Counted from the first letter of the stretch, positions 1-6,481 are shown. The stretch: DNA of 21,095 bases from Comamonadaceae bacterium (GCA_027490555.1 JAIXXW010000208.1:1-21095); one strand, 5' to 3'. The notes: generated by a model from the letters alone, not told the origin. Program-made: numbers and translations.

Positions 1-13
1 CCATACCCCCATG

Positions 14-1198
14 TCATTTGCTCAGCAAACGCATCGCATCTTCCAGCCCTTTGAGGGTCAAGGGGAACATGCGGTTGCTCATGAGTTGCTGGATGATGGC
101 GATGCTCTGGCGGTATTGCCAGACACCTTGCGGTTCGGGGTTGATCCAGGCGTATTTGGGGAAGGTGTGCGTCAGGCGCTGCAGCCATTCCGCGCCGGTT
201 TCCTCGTTGTTGTACTCGACACTGCCGCCCCTTTGCAAAATCTCGTAGGGGCTCATGGTGGCGTCCCCGATGAAGATGAGCTTGTAGTCCTTGTTGTACT
301 TGCGCAGGATGTCCCAGGTCGGGAATTTTTCGGCGTAGCGACGCTTGTTGTTCTTCCACATGAAGTCGTAGACGCAGTTGTGGAAGTAATAAAAATCGAG
401 GTGCTTGAACTCGGCCTTGACCGCTGAGAACATTTCTTCCACCCGGGCCACGTGCTCGTCCATGGTCCCGCCAACATCCATCAGCAGCAGGACCTTCACG
501 TTGTTATGCCGCTCGGGGCGCATCAGGATGTCCAGGTAACCCGCGTTGGCCGCCGTCTGGCGGATGGTGCCGTCGAGGTCCAACTCGTCATGCGAGCCTT
601 CACGCGCAAAGCGGCGCAGGCGGCGCAAGGCCACCTTGATGTTGCGGGTGCCCAGCTCCTGGCTGTCGTCGTAGTCCTTGTAGGCGCGCTGCTCCCAGAC
701 CTTGACGGCGCTCTTGTTGCCGCCTTTGCCACCGATGCGGATGCCTTGCGGGTTGTAGCCGCCGTTGCCAAACGGGGAGGTGCCACCCGTGCCAATCCAT
801 TTGTTGCCACCTTCGTGGCGCTCTTTTTGTTCTTCCAGACGCTTTTTCAGCGTCTCCATCAGTTCGTCCCAGCCCATCTTCTCGATGGCGGCTTTTTGCT
901 CGGGCGTGAGTTCTTTTTGGAGGATTTTTTCGAGCCAGTCCAGGGGCACATCCTTGGTGAAGTCGGTCAGCATCTCCACGCCTTTGAAATAGGCGCCAAA
1001 AGCCTTGTCGAACTTGTCGAAATGCTTTTCGTCCTTGACCATCACGGTGCGGGCCAGGTGGTAGAAGTCGTCGATGCTGCAGGCGGCCGATGCCGGGCCG
1101 ACCACATTCGCCTGCAGGGCCTCGAGCAGCGTGAGGTATTCACGCACGGAAACGGGCAGCTTGGCCGCACGCAGGGTGTAAAAAAAATCGATCAGCAT
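14..1198 (-). CDS. CoxE-like vWA domain protein, partner of MoxR ATPase
   Basis: This 394-residue protein belongs to the CoxE-like family of von Willebrand factor A proteins, which commonly work with MoxR AAA+ ATPases in metalloenzyme maturation or complex remodelling; no substrate can be named here. Residues 1-130 are a charged, mostly helical region. A glycine-rich linker follows (about 130-160), then a vWA-type Rossmann fold from about 233. The MIDAS metal-site motif reads D241-V-G-G-T245 where the classical form is DxSxS, so both serines are replaced (Gly, Thr). A further acidic loop, FIGDATMSP, has Asp312. No signal peptide or membrane segment is visible, so it is probably cytoplasmic. 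The start codon overlaps the end of the upstream acetyltransferase gene by 7 bases, implying translational coupling. It is the last gene of the moxR-GNAT-vWA unit. Family is confident, function is not. Confidence 0.88.
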   Translation of the reverse strand: MLIDFFYTLRAAKLPVSVREYLTLLEALQANVVGPASAACSIDDFYHLARTVMVKDEKHFDKFDKAFGAYFKGVEMLTDFTKDVPLDWLEKILQKELTPEQKAAIEKMGWDELMETLKKRLEEQKERHEGGNKWIGTGGTSPFGNGGYNPQGIRIGGKGGNKSAVKVWEQRAYKDYDDSQELGTRNIKVALRRLRRFAREGSHDELDLDGTIRQTAANAGYLDILMRPERHNNVKVLLLMDVGGTMDEHVARVEEMFSAVKAEFKHLDFYYFHNCVYDFMWKNNKRRYAEKFPTWDILRKYNKDYKLIFIGDATMSPYEILQRGGSVEYNNEETGAEWLQRLTHTFPKYAWINPEPQGVWQYRQSIAIIQQLMSNRMFPLTLKGLEDAMRLLSK

Positions 1199-1821
1199 GA
1201 CCGGGGGTCCTTGGGTCGGGGGCGACTCAACTGAAAGTCAAGGTGCGTGCGCACATTGGGCCACTCGCTGGCGATGATGCTGTAGACGCAGGTATCGCGC
1301 AGTGCGCCAGCGCCCAGAGGGTGGTGATTGATCTGGTGGCTGCGCAGTACGCCATCGAGCTTGGCACCCAGGCGCTCGATGGCGCGGCGACTGGCGTGGT
1401 TGAAGAAGTGGGTGCGAAACTCCACCGCGATGCAGTTCAGCTGCTCAAAGGCATGCGCCAGCAGCAGGCGTTTGGCCTCGGTGTTGAGCGGGCCGCGTTG
1501 CACGCTTTGGCGGTACCAGGTCGAGCCGATTTCCACCCGCCGGTGGGTGGCGTCGATGTTCATGTAGGTGCTCATGCCCACCGCCCGGCCGGTGGCCGGA
1601 TCGACCACGGCAAACGGGCACATGCTGCCTTGGGCCTGCAGCTGAAGGCGCCGCTCGATCTCGGCCGCCATGCCTTCGGGGTCGGGGATGGCGGTGTACC
1701 AAAGCTTCCACAGCTCACCGTCACGCACGGCCTCTGCCAGGTCATCGCGGTGCTGCGCCCGCAGCGGCTCCAGCCGGACGTGCGCACCGGTCAGGGTCAC
1801 GGGCGGGCAGAAAACGCGCAT
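1192..1821 (-). CDS. GNAT family N-acetyltransferase (RimJ/RimL-like)
   Basis: This 209-residue protein resembles the RimJ/RimL branch of GNAT acetyltransferases (Acetyltransf_3 type), which move acetyl from acetyl-CoA to an amino group. Family features are the opening LTGAHVRLEPLR strand, the central segment with GMSTYMNID and RRVEIGSTWY, and the C-terminal part with LNCIAVEFRTHFFNHASR and AIERLGAKLDG, typical of the acetyl-CoA site and last helix. Length is normal for the family. The start is four bases after the moxR stop, and the stop overlaps the next gene, so it is co-transcribed and probably co-translated with moxR and the vWA gene. That position suggests it may modify a component or target of the MoxR/vWA pair, but this is inference; its substrate is unknown. 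Confidence 0.87.
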   Translation of the reverse strand: MRVFCPPVTLTGAHVRLEPLRAQHRDDLAEAVRDGELWKLWYTAIPDPEGMAAEIERRLQLQAQGSMCPFAVVDPATGRAVGMSTYMNIDATHRRVEIGSTWYRQSVQRGPLNTEAKRLLLAHAFEQLNCIAVEFRTHFFNHASRRAIERLGAKLDGVLRSHQINHHPLGAGALRDTCVYSIIASEWPNVRTHLDFQLSRPRPKDPRSC

Positions 1822-1825
1822 GGTG

Positions 1826-2668
1826 TCAGCGGTTGCGCTGGTTCATGAAGACCAGCTTTTCAAACAGGGTCACGTCCTGCTCGTTTTTGAGCAGGGCGCC
1901 CACCAGTGGCGGCACCGAGATTTTCTGGTCGGCGCTTTGCAGGGCCTCGAGCGGAATGTCTTCGGCCACCAAGAGTTTCAGCCAGTCCAGCAATTCGCTG
2001 GTCGAGGGTTTCTTTTTCAGTCCGGGCAAACCGCGCACATCGTAAAACGTCTTCAGTGCCAGGGCCAGCAGGTCTTTTTTGAGCGTGGGGAAGTGCACAT
2101 CCACGATCTGACGCATGGTGTCGGCTTCGGGAAACTTGATGTAGTGGAAAAAGCAGCGGCGCAAAAAGGCATCTGGCAGTTCTTTTTCGTTGTTCGAGGT
2201 GATGAACACCAAGGGGCGGGTCTTGGCCTTGATCAGCTGGCGGGTTTCGTAGCAATAAAACTCCATTCGGTCGATTTCGCGCAGCAGGTCGTTCGGGAAC
2301 TCGATGTCGGCCTTGTCGATCTCGTCGATCAGGATGGCCACCGGCGTTTCGGAGGTGAAGGCCTGCCACAGCACGCCCTTGACGATGTAATTCTCAATGT
2401 CCTTGACCTTCTCGTCGCCCAGTTGGCTGTCGCGCAGCCGGCTCACCGCGTCGTACTCGTACAGGCCTTGCTGGGCCTTGGTGGTCGATTTGATGTGCCA
2501 CTGCAACAGGGGCAGGCCCAAGGCCTGAGACACTTCCTCGGCCAACATGGTTTTGCCGGTTCCAGGCTCGCCTTTGACCAGCAAAGGACGCTTGAGGGTG
2601 ATCGCGGCGTTGACGGCCAGCATCAGGTCTTGGGTGGCGACGTAGTTCTGGGTGCCTTGGAATTTCAT
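1826..2668 (-). CDS. MoxR family AAA+ ATPase
   Basis: This 280-residue protein is a MoxR-type AAA+ ATPase, a chaperone-like ring ATPase that acts with vWA-domain partners. Walker A is GEPGTGKT (residues 33-40), Walker B is ILIDEID (112-118), the sensor-1 region is VFITSNNEKELPDAF (about 154-168), and an arginine pair follows at 170-171 (LRRC). The C-terminal lid domain (about 200-280) includes the STSELLDWLKLL helix. Length is typical of the family. It is the first gene of a tight minus-strand operon whose third gene is the vWA partner. The start MKFQGT is the natural family start. Its promoter region is shared with the divergent cytochrome gene and includes an FNR/ANR-type box. The cellular target is unknown. 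Confidence 0.93.
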   Translation of the reverse strand: MKFQGTQNYVATQDLMLAVNAAITLKRPLLVKGEPGTGKTMLAEEVSQALGLPLLQWHIKSTTKAQQGLYEYDAVSRLRDSQLGDEKVKDIENYIVKGVLWQAFTSETPVAILIDEIDKADIEFPNDLLREIDRMEFYCYETRQLIKAKTRPLVFITSNNEKELPDAFLRRCFFHYIKFPEADTMRQIVDVHFPTLKKDLLALALKTFYDVRGLPGLKKKPSTSELLDWLKLLVAEDIPLEALQSADQKISVPPLVGALLKNEQDVTLFEKLVFMNQRNR

Positions 2669-2726
2669 GGGTTGCAGTTCTCGGATTCAGGAAAGTTGCT
2701 TGTCAGGATTATGGGGGCCAGCCCGA

Positions 2727-2732
2727 TATAAT
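2727..2732 (+). promoter_or_regulatory. -10 element of the cytochrome c gene promoter
   Basis: A perfect TATAAT hexamer lies 42 bases before the cytochrome start codon. No good -35 element is seen at 17 bases; TTGTCA at 2700-2705 is 21 bases away. The start site would be near 2739. Confidence 0.5.
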
Positions 2733-2738
2733 CCGCAG

Positions 2739-2752
2739 TTGATTTTTATCAA
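2739..2752. promoter_or_regulatory. FNR/ANR-type binding site
   Basis: TTGAT, four T, ATCAA is a perfect match to the established FNR/ANR/DNR consensus TTGAT-N4-ATCAA. It lies between the divergent moxR and cytochrome genes. It begins about where the cytochrome transcript should start, a position normally associated with repression. On the minus strand it is about 44 bases upstream of a start predicted from CATAAT (2713-2708), close to but not at the usual class II activating position of -41.5. Confidence 0.6.
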
Positions 2753-2774
2753 TCAATTGGATTGTGTGAGCAAA

Positions 2775-3434
2775 ATGAACAAGTTGTTGACCTCGATGTT
2801 TGCCATGGCTGTCGCTTCAGTGACCGCCTTTTCCGCCCAAGCCCAGGAAATCAAGGGCGATGCCAAAGCTGGCGAACAGAAGATTGCCATGTGCATCGGG
2901 TGCCACGGCATCCAGGGCTACCAAGCCAGCTTTCCAGAGATCTACCGTGTGCCCATGATTTCGGGCCAGAACGCCAAGTACATTGTGGCCTCGCTCAACG
3001 CTTACAAGAAAGGCGAGCGCAAGCACCCGACCATGCGCGGCATTGCCGAGACACTGACCGAGCAGGACATGGCCGATCTGGCGGCCTACTACGAGCAGCA
3101 TGGCAACATCAAGCCTGCCACCAAGGCGCCCAAGGCCCCCGATGCCAAAGTGGCCGCCTTGCTGCAAAAGGGCGCATGCATCTCCTGCCACGGCGACAAT
3201 TTCAACAAGACGGTGGACCCCAGCTATCCCAAGATCGCCGGTCAGCACAAGGACTACCTGTTCGTGGCCCTGAAGTCCTACAAGGTGGAGAACCAGGCCA
3301 CCTGGGGACGCAGCAACGGTGTGATGGGCGGCATTGCCAAGCAATTCACCAATGCCGAGTTGAAGGCCCTGTCGGCCTACATTGCGGCCCAGGAGTCCGA
3401 GCTGAAAGTGGTTCCTCAGCCGCGCTTTCGCTGA
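2775..3434 (+). CDS. Di-haem cytochrome c4-type protein
   Basis: This 219-residue periplasmic protein has two class I cytochrome c domains, as in cytochrome c4, which passes electrons to terminal oxidases. Residues 1-23 form a signal peptide with cleavage expected at AQA-QE. Haem motifs are C40-I-G-C-H44 and C135-I-S-C-H139. Candidate axial methionines are Met87 (HPTMRGIAETLT) and Met184 (NGVMGGIA), in equivalent positions of the two repeats. Linker 112-125 is rich in Lys, Ala and Pro. I chose ATG 2775 over the in-frame ATG at 2652 because only 2775 gives a proper signal peptide and follows the -10 element. It is divergent from moxR and ends at an intrinsic terminator. The FNR/ANR-type box upstream suggests oxygen-responsive control. 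Confidence 0.93.
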   Translation: MNKLLTSMFAMAVASVTAFSAQAQEIKGDAKAGEQKIAMCIGCHGIQGYQASFPEIYRVPMISGQNAKYIVASLNAYKKGERKHPTMRGIAETLTEQDMADLAAYYEQHGNIKPATKAPKAPDAKVAALLQKGACISCHGDNFNKTVDPSYPKIAGQHKDYLFVALKSYKVENQATWGRSNGVMGGIAKQFTNAELKALSAYIAAQESELKVVPQPRFR

Positions 3435-3457
3435 TCGGGCTTGGTGCCAACCCCCCC

Positions 3458-3487
3458 AAAAAAAACCCGCTCAGGCGGGTTTTTTTT
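3458..3487. terminator. Bidirectional rho-independent terminator
   Basis: Eight A and CCCGC (3458-3470), a TCAG loop, then GCGGG and eight T (3475-3487) form a perfect 13-bp stem that works on either strand. It sits between the convergent cytochrome gene (stop at 3434) and DUF1841 gene (stop at 3507) and should end both transcripts. Confidence 0.93.
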
Positions 3488-3506
3488 GTGTGCGCAGCGC
3501 ACAGCG

Positions 3507-3944
3507 TCAGTCCCGGGTGGCGTGGCGTTGTACGCAGGCGATGTAGGCCTCGCCATCGGGCATGCGGCCAGCGCGCTGGCTTTCAAAAATCATGCGGCCC
3601 AGGCACTCCATGGTTTGGTGGTGCGCGTCGTGCAGCGAGTTGAGCTTGTGCGTCAGCAATTCCACCGCTTGGCGAATGCCCCGGGGCTGGTCGATGCTGC
3701 ATTGTTCGCTGATGGACAGGTGCATCGACAGGTGCAAAAACGGGTTGGTCCGGTTCGGGTCGTCTTTCAGCATGCTGGCCAGGGCGGCGTCCACATCGGC
3801 CAGTTCGGCATGGTATTCGGGGTGTTCGTCAACCCATTGGCTGACCAGCATTTCCATGGGTTCGAGCGCAGCGCCTGAGCGGGCTTTGGCGTAGACGCCG
3901 CAAAAAAATCGCCGGACATCGGCTTGTGAGGGTTGGATCAGCAT
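3507..3944 (-). CDS. DUF1841 family protein
   Basis: This 145-residue protein matches the DUF1841 family of small proteobacterial proteins with no known function. Recognisable features are the N-terminal ADVRRFFCGVYAKARSG, a central VDEHPEYH segment, NPFLHLSMHLSISEQ, and QPRGIRQAVELLTHKL followed by DAHHQTMECLGRMI. The histidine-rich stretches HLSMH and DAHH could bind a metal, which is inference. No signal peptide or membrane segment is seen. I placed the start at 3944 (MLIQPSQADV). A longer frame opens at 4028, but its extra residues are encoded by the hairpin repeat and are not family sequence. It is convergent with the cytochrome gene and shares its terminator. No convincing promoter is visible between the start and the hairpin 31 bases upstream. 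Confidence 0.88.
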   Translation of the reverse strand: MLIQPSQADVRRFFCGVYAKARSGAALEPMEMLVSQWVDEHPEYHAELADVDAALASMLKDDPNRTNPFLHLSMHLSISEQCSIDQPRGIRQAVELLTHKLNSLHDAHHQTMECLGRMIFESQRAGRMPDGEAYIACVQRHATRD

Positions 3945-3975
3945 GGGGTGGATTGTCTCTGATGTGAGTTGGGTG

Positions 3976-4057
3976 GTGAGAGGCCGGGGTGCGGGGCCGG
4001 GGCTCAGAGGCGCTTCGCTTTGCCACATCGCCCCGACCCCGCACCCCGGCCTCTCAC
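3976..4057 (-). repeat. Long hairpin A with conserved loop
   Basis: Arms 3976-4003 and 4030-4057 pair over 28 positions with one mismatch (C3997/A4036), enclosing a 26-nt loop (4004-4029). Read on the minus strand the mismatch becomes a G-U pair, so a minus-strand RNA is paired throughout. On that strand the loop begins GATGTGGCAAAGCGAAG and ends CCTCTGA. The same loop and the adjoining inner stem recur in inverted orientation in hairpin B, while the outer arms differ. It lies 31 bases upstream of the DUF1841 start, so a transcript starting beyond it would carry it as leader. Confidence 0.9.
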
Positions 4058-4113
4058 GTGGGCGTGATCACGGAGGGGCAAAACGCGACAGTTTGAATCC
4101 CCCCAACACCCGA

Positions 4114-4197
4114 GCCAGGCGGGACGGCGGCGCTGGTCGGGCGATGTGGCAAAGCGAAGCGCCTCTGAGCCCGGCCAGCGCTGCTGTCCCGCCTGGC
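4114..4197 (+). repeat. Long hairpin B, inverted copy of the hairpin A loop
   Basis: Arms 4114-4142 and 4169-4197 pair over 29 positions, with three positions that are G-U on the plus strand (4126/4185, 4129/4182, 4137/4174). The loop 4143-4168 equals the reverse complement of the hairpin A loop at all 26 positions. Inner stem GGTCGGGC/GCCCGGCC is also shared apart from one base pair. The outer stem (4114-4134 with 4177-4197) is unlike that of A. The two copies can also pair with each other over 4003-4030 and 4142-4169. Confidence 0.9.
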
Positions 4198-4286
4198 GGA
4201 CAGACATTGCATCGCTCTACAACGTGTGGTCCTCAAACGCTCACCTCAACCGGTAAAGCGCCCCTAGAATGGTGTCACCCACCTTT

Positions 4287-4308
4287 TGTGCATGCAATAT
4301 AATGCACA
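4287..4308 (+). promoter_or_regulatory. -10 element inside an operator-like dyad before pcaF
   Basis: TGTGCAT (4287-4293) and ATGCACA (4302-4308) form a perfect inverted repeat with an 8-base spacer. TATAAT at 4298-4303 overlaps the spacer and right arm. A bound protein would block the promoter. No good -35 element is visible. The regulator is not identifiable from the window. Confidence 0.5.
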
Positions 4309-4334
4309 TTCCACATCCTGAAGAGACCAGTCAC

Positions 4335-5537
4335 ATGAACCAAGCCTACATTTGCGACGCGATCCGGACCCCCTTTGGCCGTTACGGCGGTGCCCTGAGC
4401 AGTGTGCGCACCGACGACCTGGGCGCGGTGCCGCTGCGTGCCCTGATGGCCCGCAACCCGAATGTGGACTGGGCCGCTGTGACCGATGTGCTGTACGGCT
4501 GCGCCAACCAGGCCGGAGAAGACAACCGCAACGTGGCCCACATGAGCAGTTTGTTGGCCGGTTTGCCGATCGACGTGCCCGGTGCCACCATCAACCGCCT
4601 GTGCGGCTCGGGGCTGGACGCCATTGGCACCGCCGCCCGCGCCATCAAGGCGGGCGAGGCCGGTTTGATGATCGCCGGTGGTGTCGAGAGCATGAGCCGT
4701 GCCCCGTTTGTGATGTCCAAGGCCGAGACCGCCTTCAGCCGCGCCAATGCGGTGTACGACACCACCATCGGCTGGCGCTTTGTCAACAAGCTGATGAAGG
4801 CCCAGTACGGTGTGGACTCCATGCCCGAGACGGCCGAGAACGTGGCCACCGACTACCAGATCGAGCGCGAAGCCCAGGACCGGATGGCCTACAACAGCCA
4901 GCTGCGTGCGGTGGCCGCGATCCAGGCCGGGCACCTGGCCCGCGAAATCGTGGGTGTGAGCATCCCCCAGAAAAAGGGCGATGCCATCCTGGTCGACACC
5001 GACGAGCATCCCCGTGAAACCAGCATGGAAGCACTGGCCAAGCTCAAAGGCGTGGTGCGCCCGGACGGCACGGTGACCGCAGGCAACGCCTCGGGTGTGA
5101 ACGACGGCGCTTGCGCCTTGCTGCTGGCCGATGAAGCCATTGCCGCCAAAAACGGCCTGACCCCCAAGGCCCGCATCGTGGGCATGGCCACGGCCGGTGT
5201 GGCCCCGCGCGTGATGGGCATTGGTCCTGCGCCCGCCACGCTCAAGGTGCTGGCGCAAACCGGTTTGACCCTCGACCACATGGACGTCATTGAACTCAAT
5301 GAAGCCTTTGCCGCCCAAGGCCTGGCCGTGCTGCGCCTGTTGGGCCTGAAAGACGATGACGCCCGCGTCAATGCCTGGGGCGGGGCGATCGCCTTGGGTC
5401 ACCCGCTGGGCGCATCCGGTGCCCGCCTGGCCACCACGGCCATCAACCGCTTGCAGCAGACCGCAGGCCGCTATGCGCTGTGCACCATGTGCATCGGTGT
5501 CGGCCAGGGCATTGCGCTGGTCATCGAGCGCGTCTGA
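4335..5537 (+). CDS. pcaF: 3-oxoadipyl-CoA thiolase (acetyl-CoA acyltransferase)
   Basis: This 400-residue thiolase most resembles PcaF/PaaJ, which cleave 3-oxoadipyl-CoA with CoA to succinyl-CoA and acetyl-CoA at the end of the beta-ketoadipate and phenylacetate routes. The nucleophile is Cys90 (NRLCGSGLD); the other catalytic residues are His356 (GHPLGASGAR) and Cys386 (CTMCIGVGQG). Diagnostic for the subfamily are RFVNKLMKAQYGVDSMPETA (149-168) and the exact 400-residue length. I chose ATG 4335 (MNQAYICDAIRTPFG) as the usual family start; the frame is open back to 4269 but that start lies above the -10 element. It stands alone, without pcaI/pcaJ or other ring-cleavage genes nearby. A general acetoacetyl-CoA thiolase role cannot be excluded. 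Confidence 0.88.
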   Translation: MNQAYICDAIRTPFGRYGGALSSVRTDDLGAVPLRALMARNPNVDWAAVTDVLYGCANQAGEDNRNVAHMSSLLAGLPIDVPGATINRLCGSGLDAIGTAARAIKAGEAGLMIAGGVESMSRAPFVMSKAETAFSRANAVYDTTIGWRFVNKLMKAQYGVDSMPETAENVATDYQIEREAQDRMAYNSQLRAVAAIQAGHLAREIVGVSIPQKKGDAILVDTDEHPRETSMEALAKLKGVVRPDGTVTAGNASGVNDGACALLLADEAIAAKNGLTPKARIVGMATAGVAPRVMGIGPAPATLKVLAQTGLTLDHMDVIELNEAFAAQGLAVLRLLGLKDDDARVNAWGGAIALGHPLGASGARLATTAINRLQQTAGRYALCTMCIGVGQGIALVIERV

Positions 5538-5618
5538 GTCCGCACAGCGCGCCAGGCTGTGCCCCAGCGCGTTGTGAGGGCGCACCCAGACCGCTGCGGC
5601 AGGGCCGGTCGGCCATGC

Positions 5619-6404
5619 TCAGTGCTGGTGCAGCGCCCGCTGCAGCTGCGCATGCAAATCCAGCAGGATGCGCGCCAGCCGTTCGATGACCGCGTCCCTG
5701 TCTTCCGTGACCGTGAGGCTGACATTGAGGGCGTAGTCCAGGTCCTGGCATCGGACCGGGGTCGAGAGCGCGACCACCCCAGGCTGCCAAGAAGCTGCGC
5801 ACCAGCCCTTTTGTGCCACGCTGGCCTGGGCCTGGGCCAGATGCTCGGCCAGGGCCGGCCAGTGTTGCGCATGCTTGCGCGCCAGGTGCTGCAGCAGCGC
5901 CGAGCGCTGCGGTTCACGGGCCTGGGACAGGTAGGCCATGCCGAGCGAAGTGGACTCTATGGGCACACGCTGGCCTGAGACCACCGAGCGCAAGCTGGGC
6001 CGCGGGTTGTAGCGGATCGACTCCAGGTACACCATCTCGTCGAGGTCGGGGGCGGCCAGGCCGACGTTGATGTGCTGACTTTGGGCGGTCGCGCGCATCA
6101 AGGGCAGGGCCGTGTTCAGGATGTCAGAGCCGGCGCGCATGGCGTGGGCCAGGCTCAGCGTCGCGGGCGCCAGCCGGTAGGCGCGTGTGAGCGTGTCGAT
6201 CTGCAAAAAGCCGGTGCCCACCAGGGTTTGCGTGAGCCGGCTCACCGTCGACTTGGACAAGCCGGTGCGTTCGGCCAGCTCGGCATTGCCCAGCAGGGTC
6301 GAGCCGGGCCGGAAAGCCTGGAGCAGGGCCATGCCTCTTTCGAGGGAACGGTTGCTCGGTGAGCGCCCTGGTTTGGCGGGCCTGGGTGATGTGGCAGTGG
6401 TCAT
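5619..6404 (-). CDS. IclR family transcriptional regulator
   Basis: This 261-residue protein is an IclR-type regulator. The N-terminal winged helix-turn-helix covers about residues 18-80 (RSLERGMALLQAF, then AELAERTGLSKSTVSRLTQTL and GFLQIDTLTRAYRLAP). The C-terminal effector-binding domain (about 90-258) shows the family segment VYLESIRYNPRPSLRSVVSGQRVPIESTSLGMAYL in parts. It faces the TctC/crotonase/acyl-CoA synthetase operon across a 184-base gap holding a 15-bp palindrome of IclR-operator type, so it probably controls that operon and itself. The effector is likely the transported acid or its CoA ester, which is inference. It converges with pcaF across 81 bases with no clear terminator. 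Confidence 0.92.
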   Translation of the reverse strand: MTTATSPRPAKPGRSPSNRSLERGMALLQAFRPGSTLLGNAELAERTGLSKSTVSRLTQTLVGTGFLQIDTLTRAYRLAPATLSLAHAMRAGSDILNTALPLMRATAQSQHINVGLAAPDLDEMVYLESIRYNPRPSLRSVVSGQRVPIESTSLGMAYLSQAREPQRSALLQHLARKHAQHWPALAEHLAQAQASVAQKGWCAASWQPGVVALSTPVRCQDLDYALNVSLTVTEDRDAVIERLARILLDLHAQLQRALHQH

Positions 6405-6466
6405 GGTGGGGCTCTGGTTGAACCGCCTGGGCGCGCCGGCTGCAGCCGGCTGCGCCGCAGCGCTTG

Positions 6467-6481
6467 TTCCATTCTATGGAA
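6467..6481. promoter_or_regulatory. Probable IclR operator
   Basis: TTCCAT, TCT, ATGGAA is a perfect 15-bp palindrome in the gap between the divergent iclR-type gene and the tctC operon. IclR proteins typically bind TTCC/GGAA-type dyads of this size. It lies 63 bases above the regulator start and 108 above the tctC start. Confidence 0.6.

Larger units (their letters stand above)
3945..4334. other. Gene-free divergent region with two hairpins, promoter and operator-like dyad
   Basis: This 390-base gap separates the divergent DUF1841 and thiolase genes. 3976-4057 and 4114-4197 are two long hairpins with a shared loop. 4058-4113 and 4198-4286 show nothing recognisable. 4287-4308 is an inverted repeat over a TATAAT. 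Short reading frames here are made of hairpin sequence and are not supported as genes. Confidence 0.8.

Noticed and set aside
2652..2774. Upstream start for the cytochrome gene
   Set aside because: The in-frame ATG at 2652 would place 41 residues before the signal peptide and would lie above the promoter.
3945..4028. N-terminal extension of DUF1841 starting MWQSEAPLSPG
   Set aside because: The extra residues are translated hairpin repeat; the DUF1841 family start fits 3944.
3976..4197. Integron attC site or CRISPR repeat
   Set aside because: Arms are too long and nearly perfect for attC, no core-site pattern or cassette gene is present, and there are only two inverted copies with no spacer array.
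4275..5585. Long minus-strand open frame (436 codons) opposite pcaF
   Set aside because: It is antisense to a clear thiolase with all catalytic residues and has low-complexity His/Gly/Gln-rich sequence typical of a high-GC shadow frame.
5538..5618. Terminator between convergent pcaF and the IclR gene
   Set aside because: GCACAG/CTGTGC (5542-5547, 5557-5562) can pair but there is no T-tract and the stem is short.
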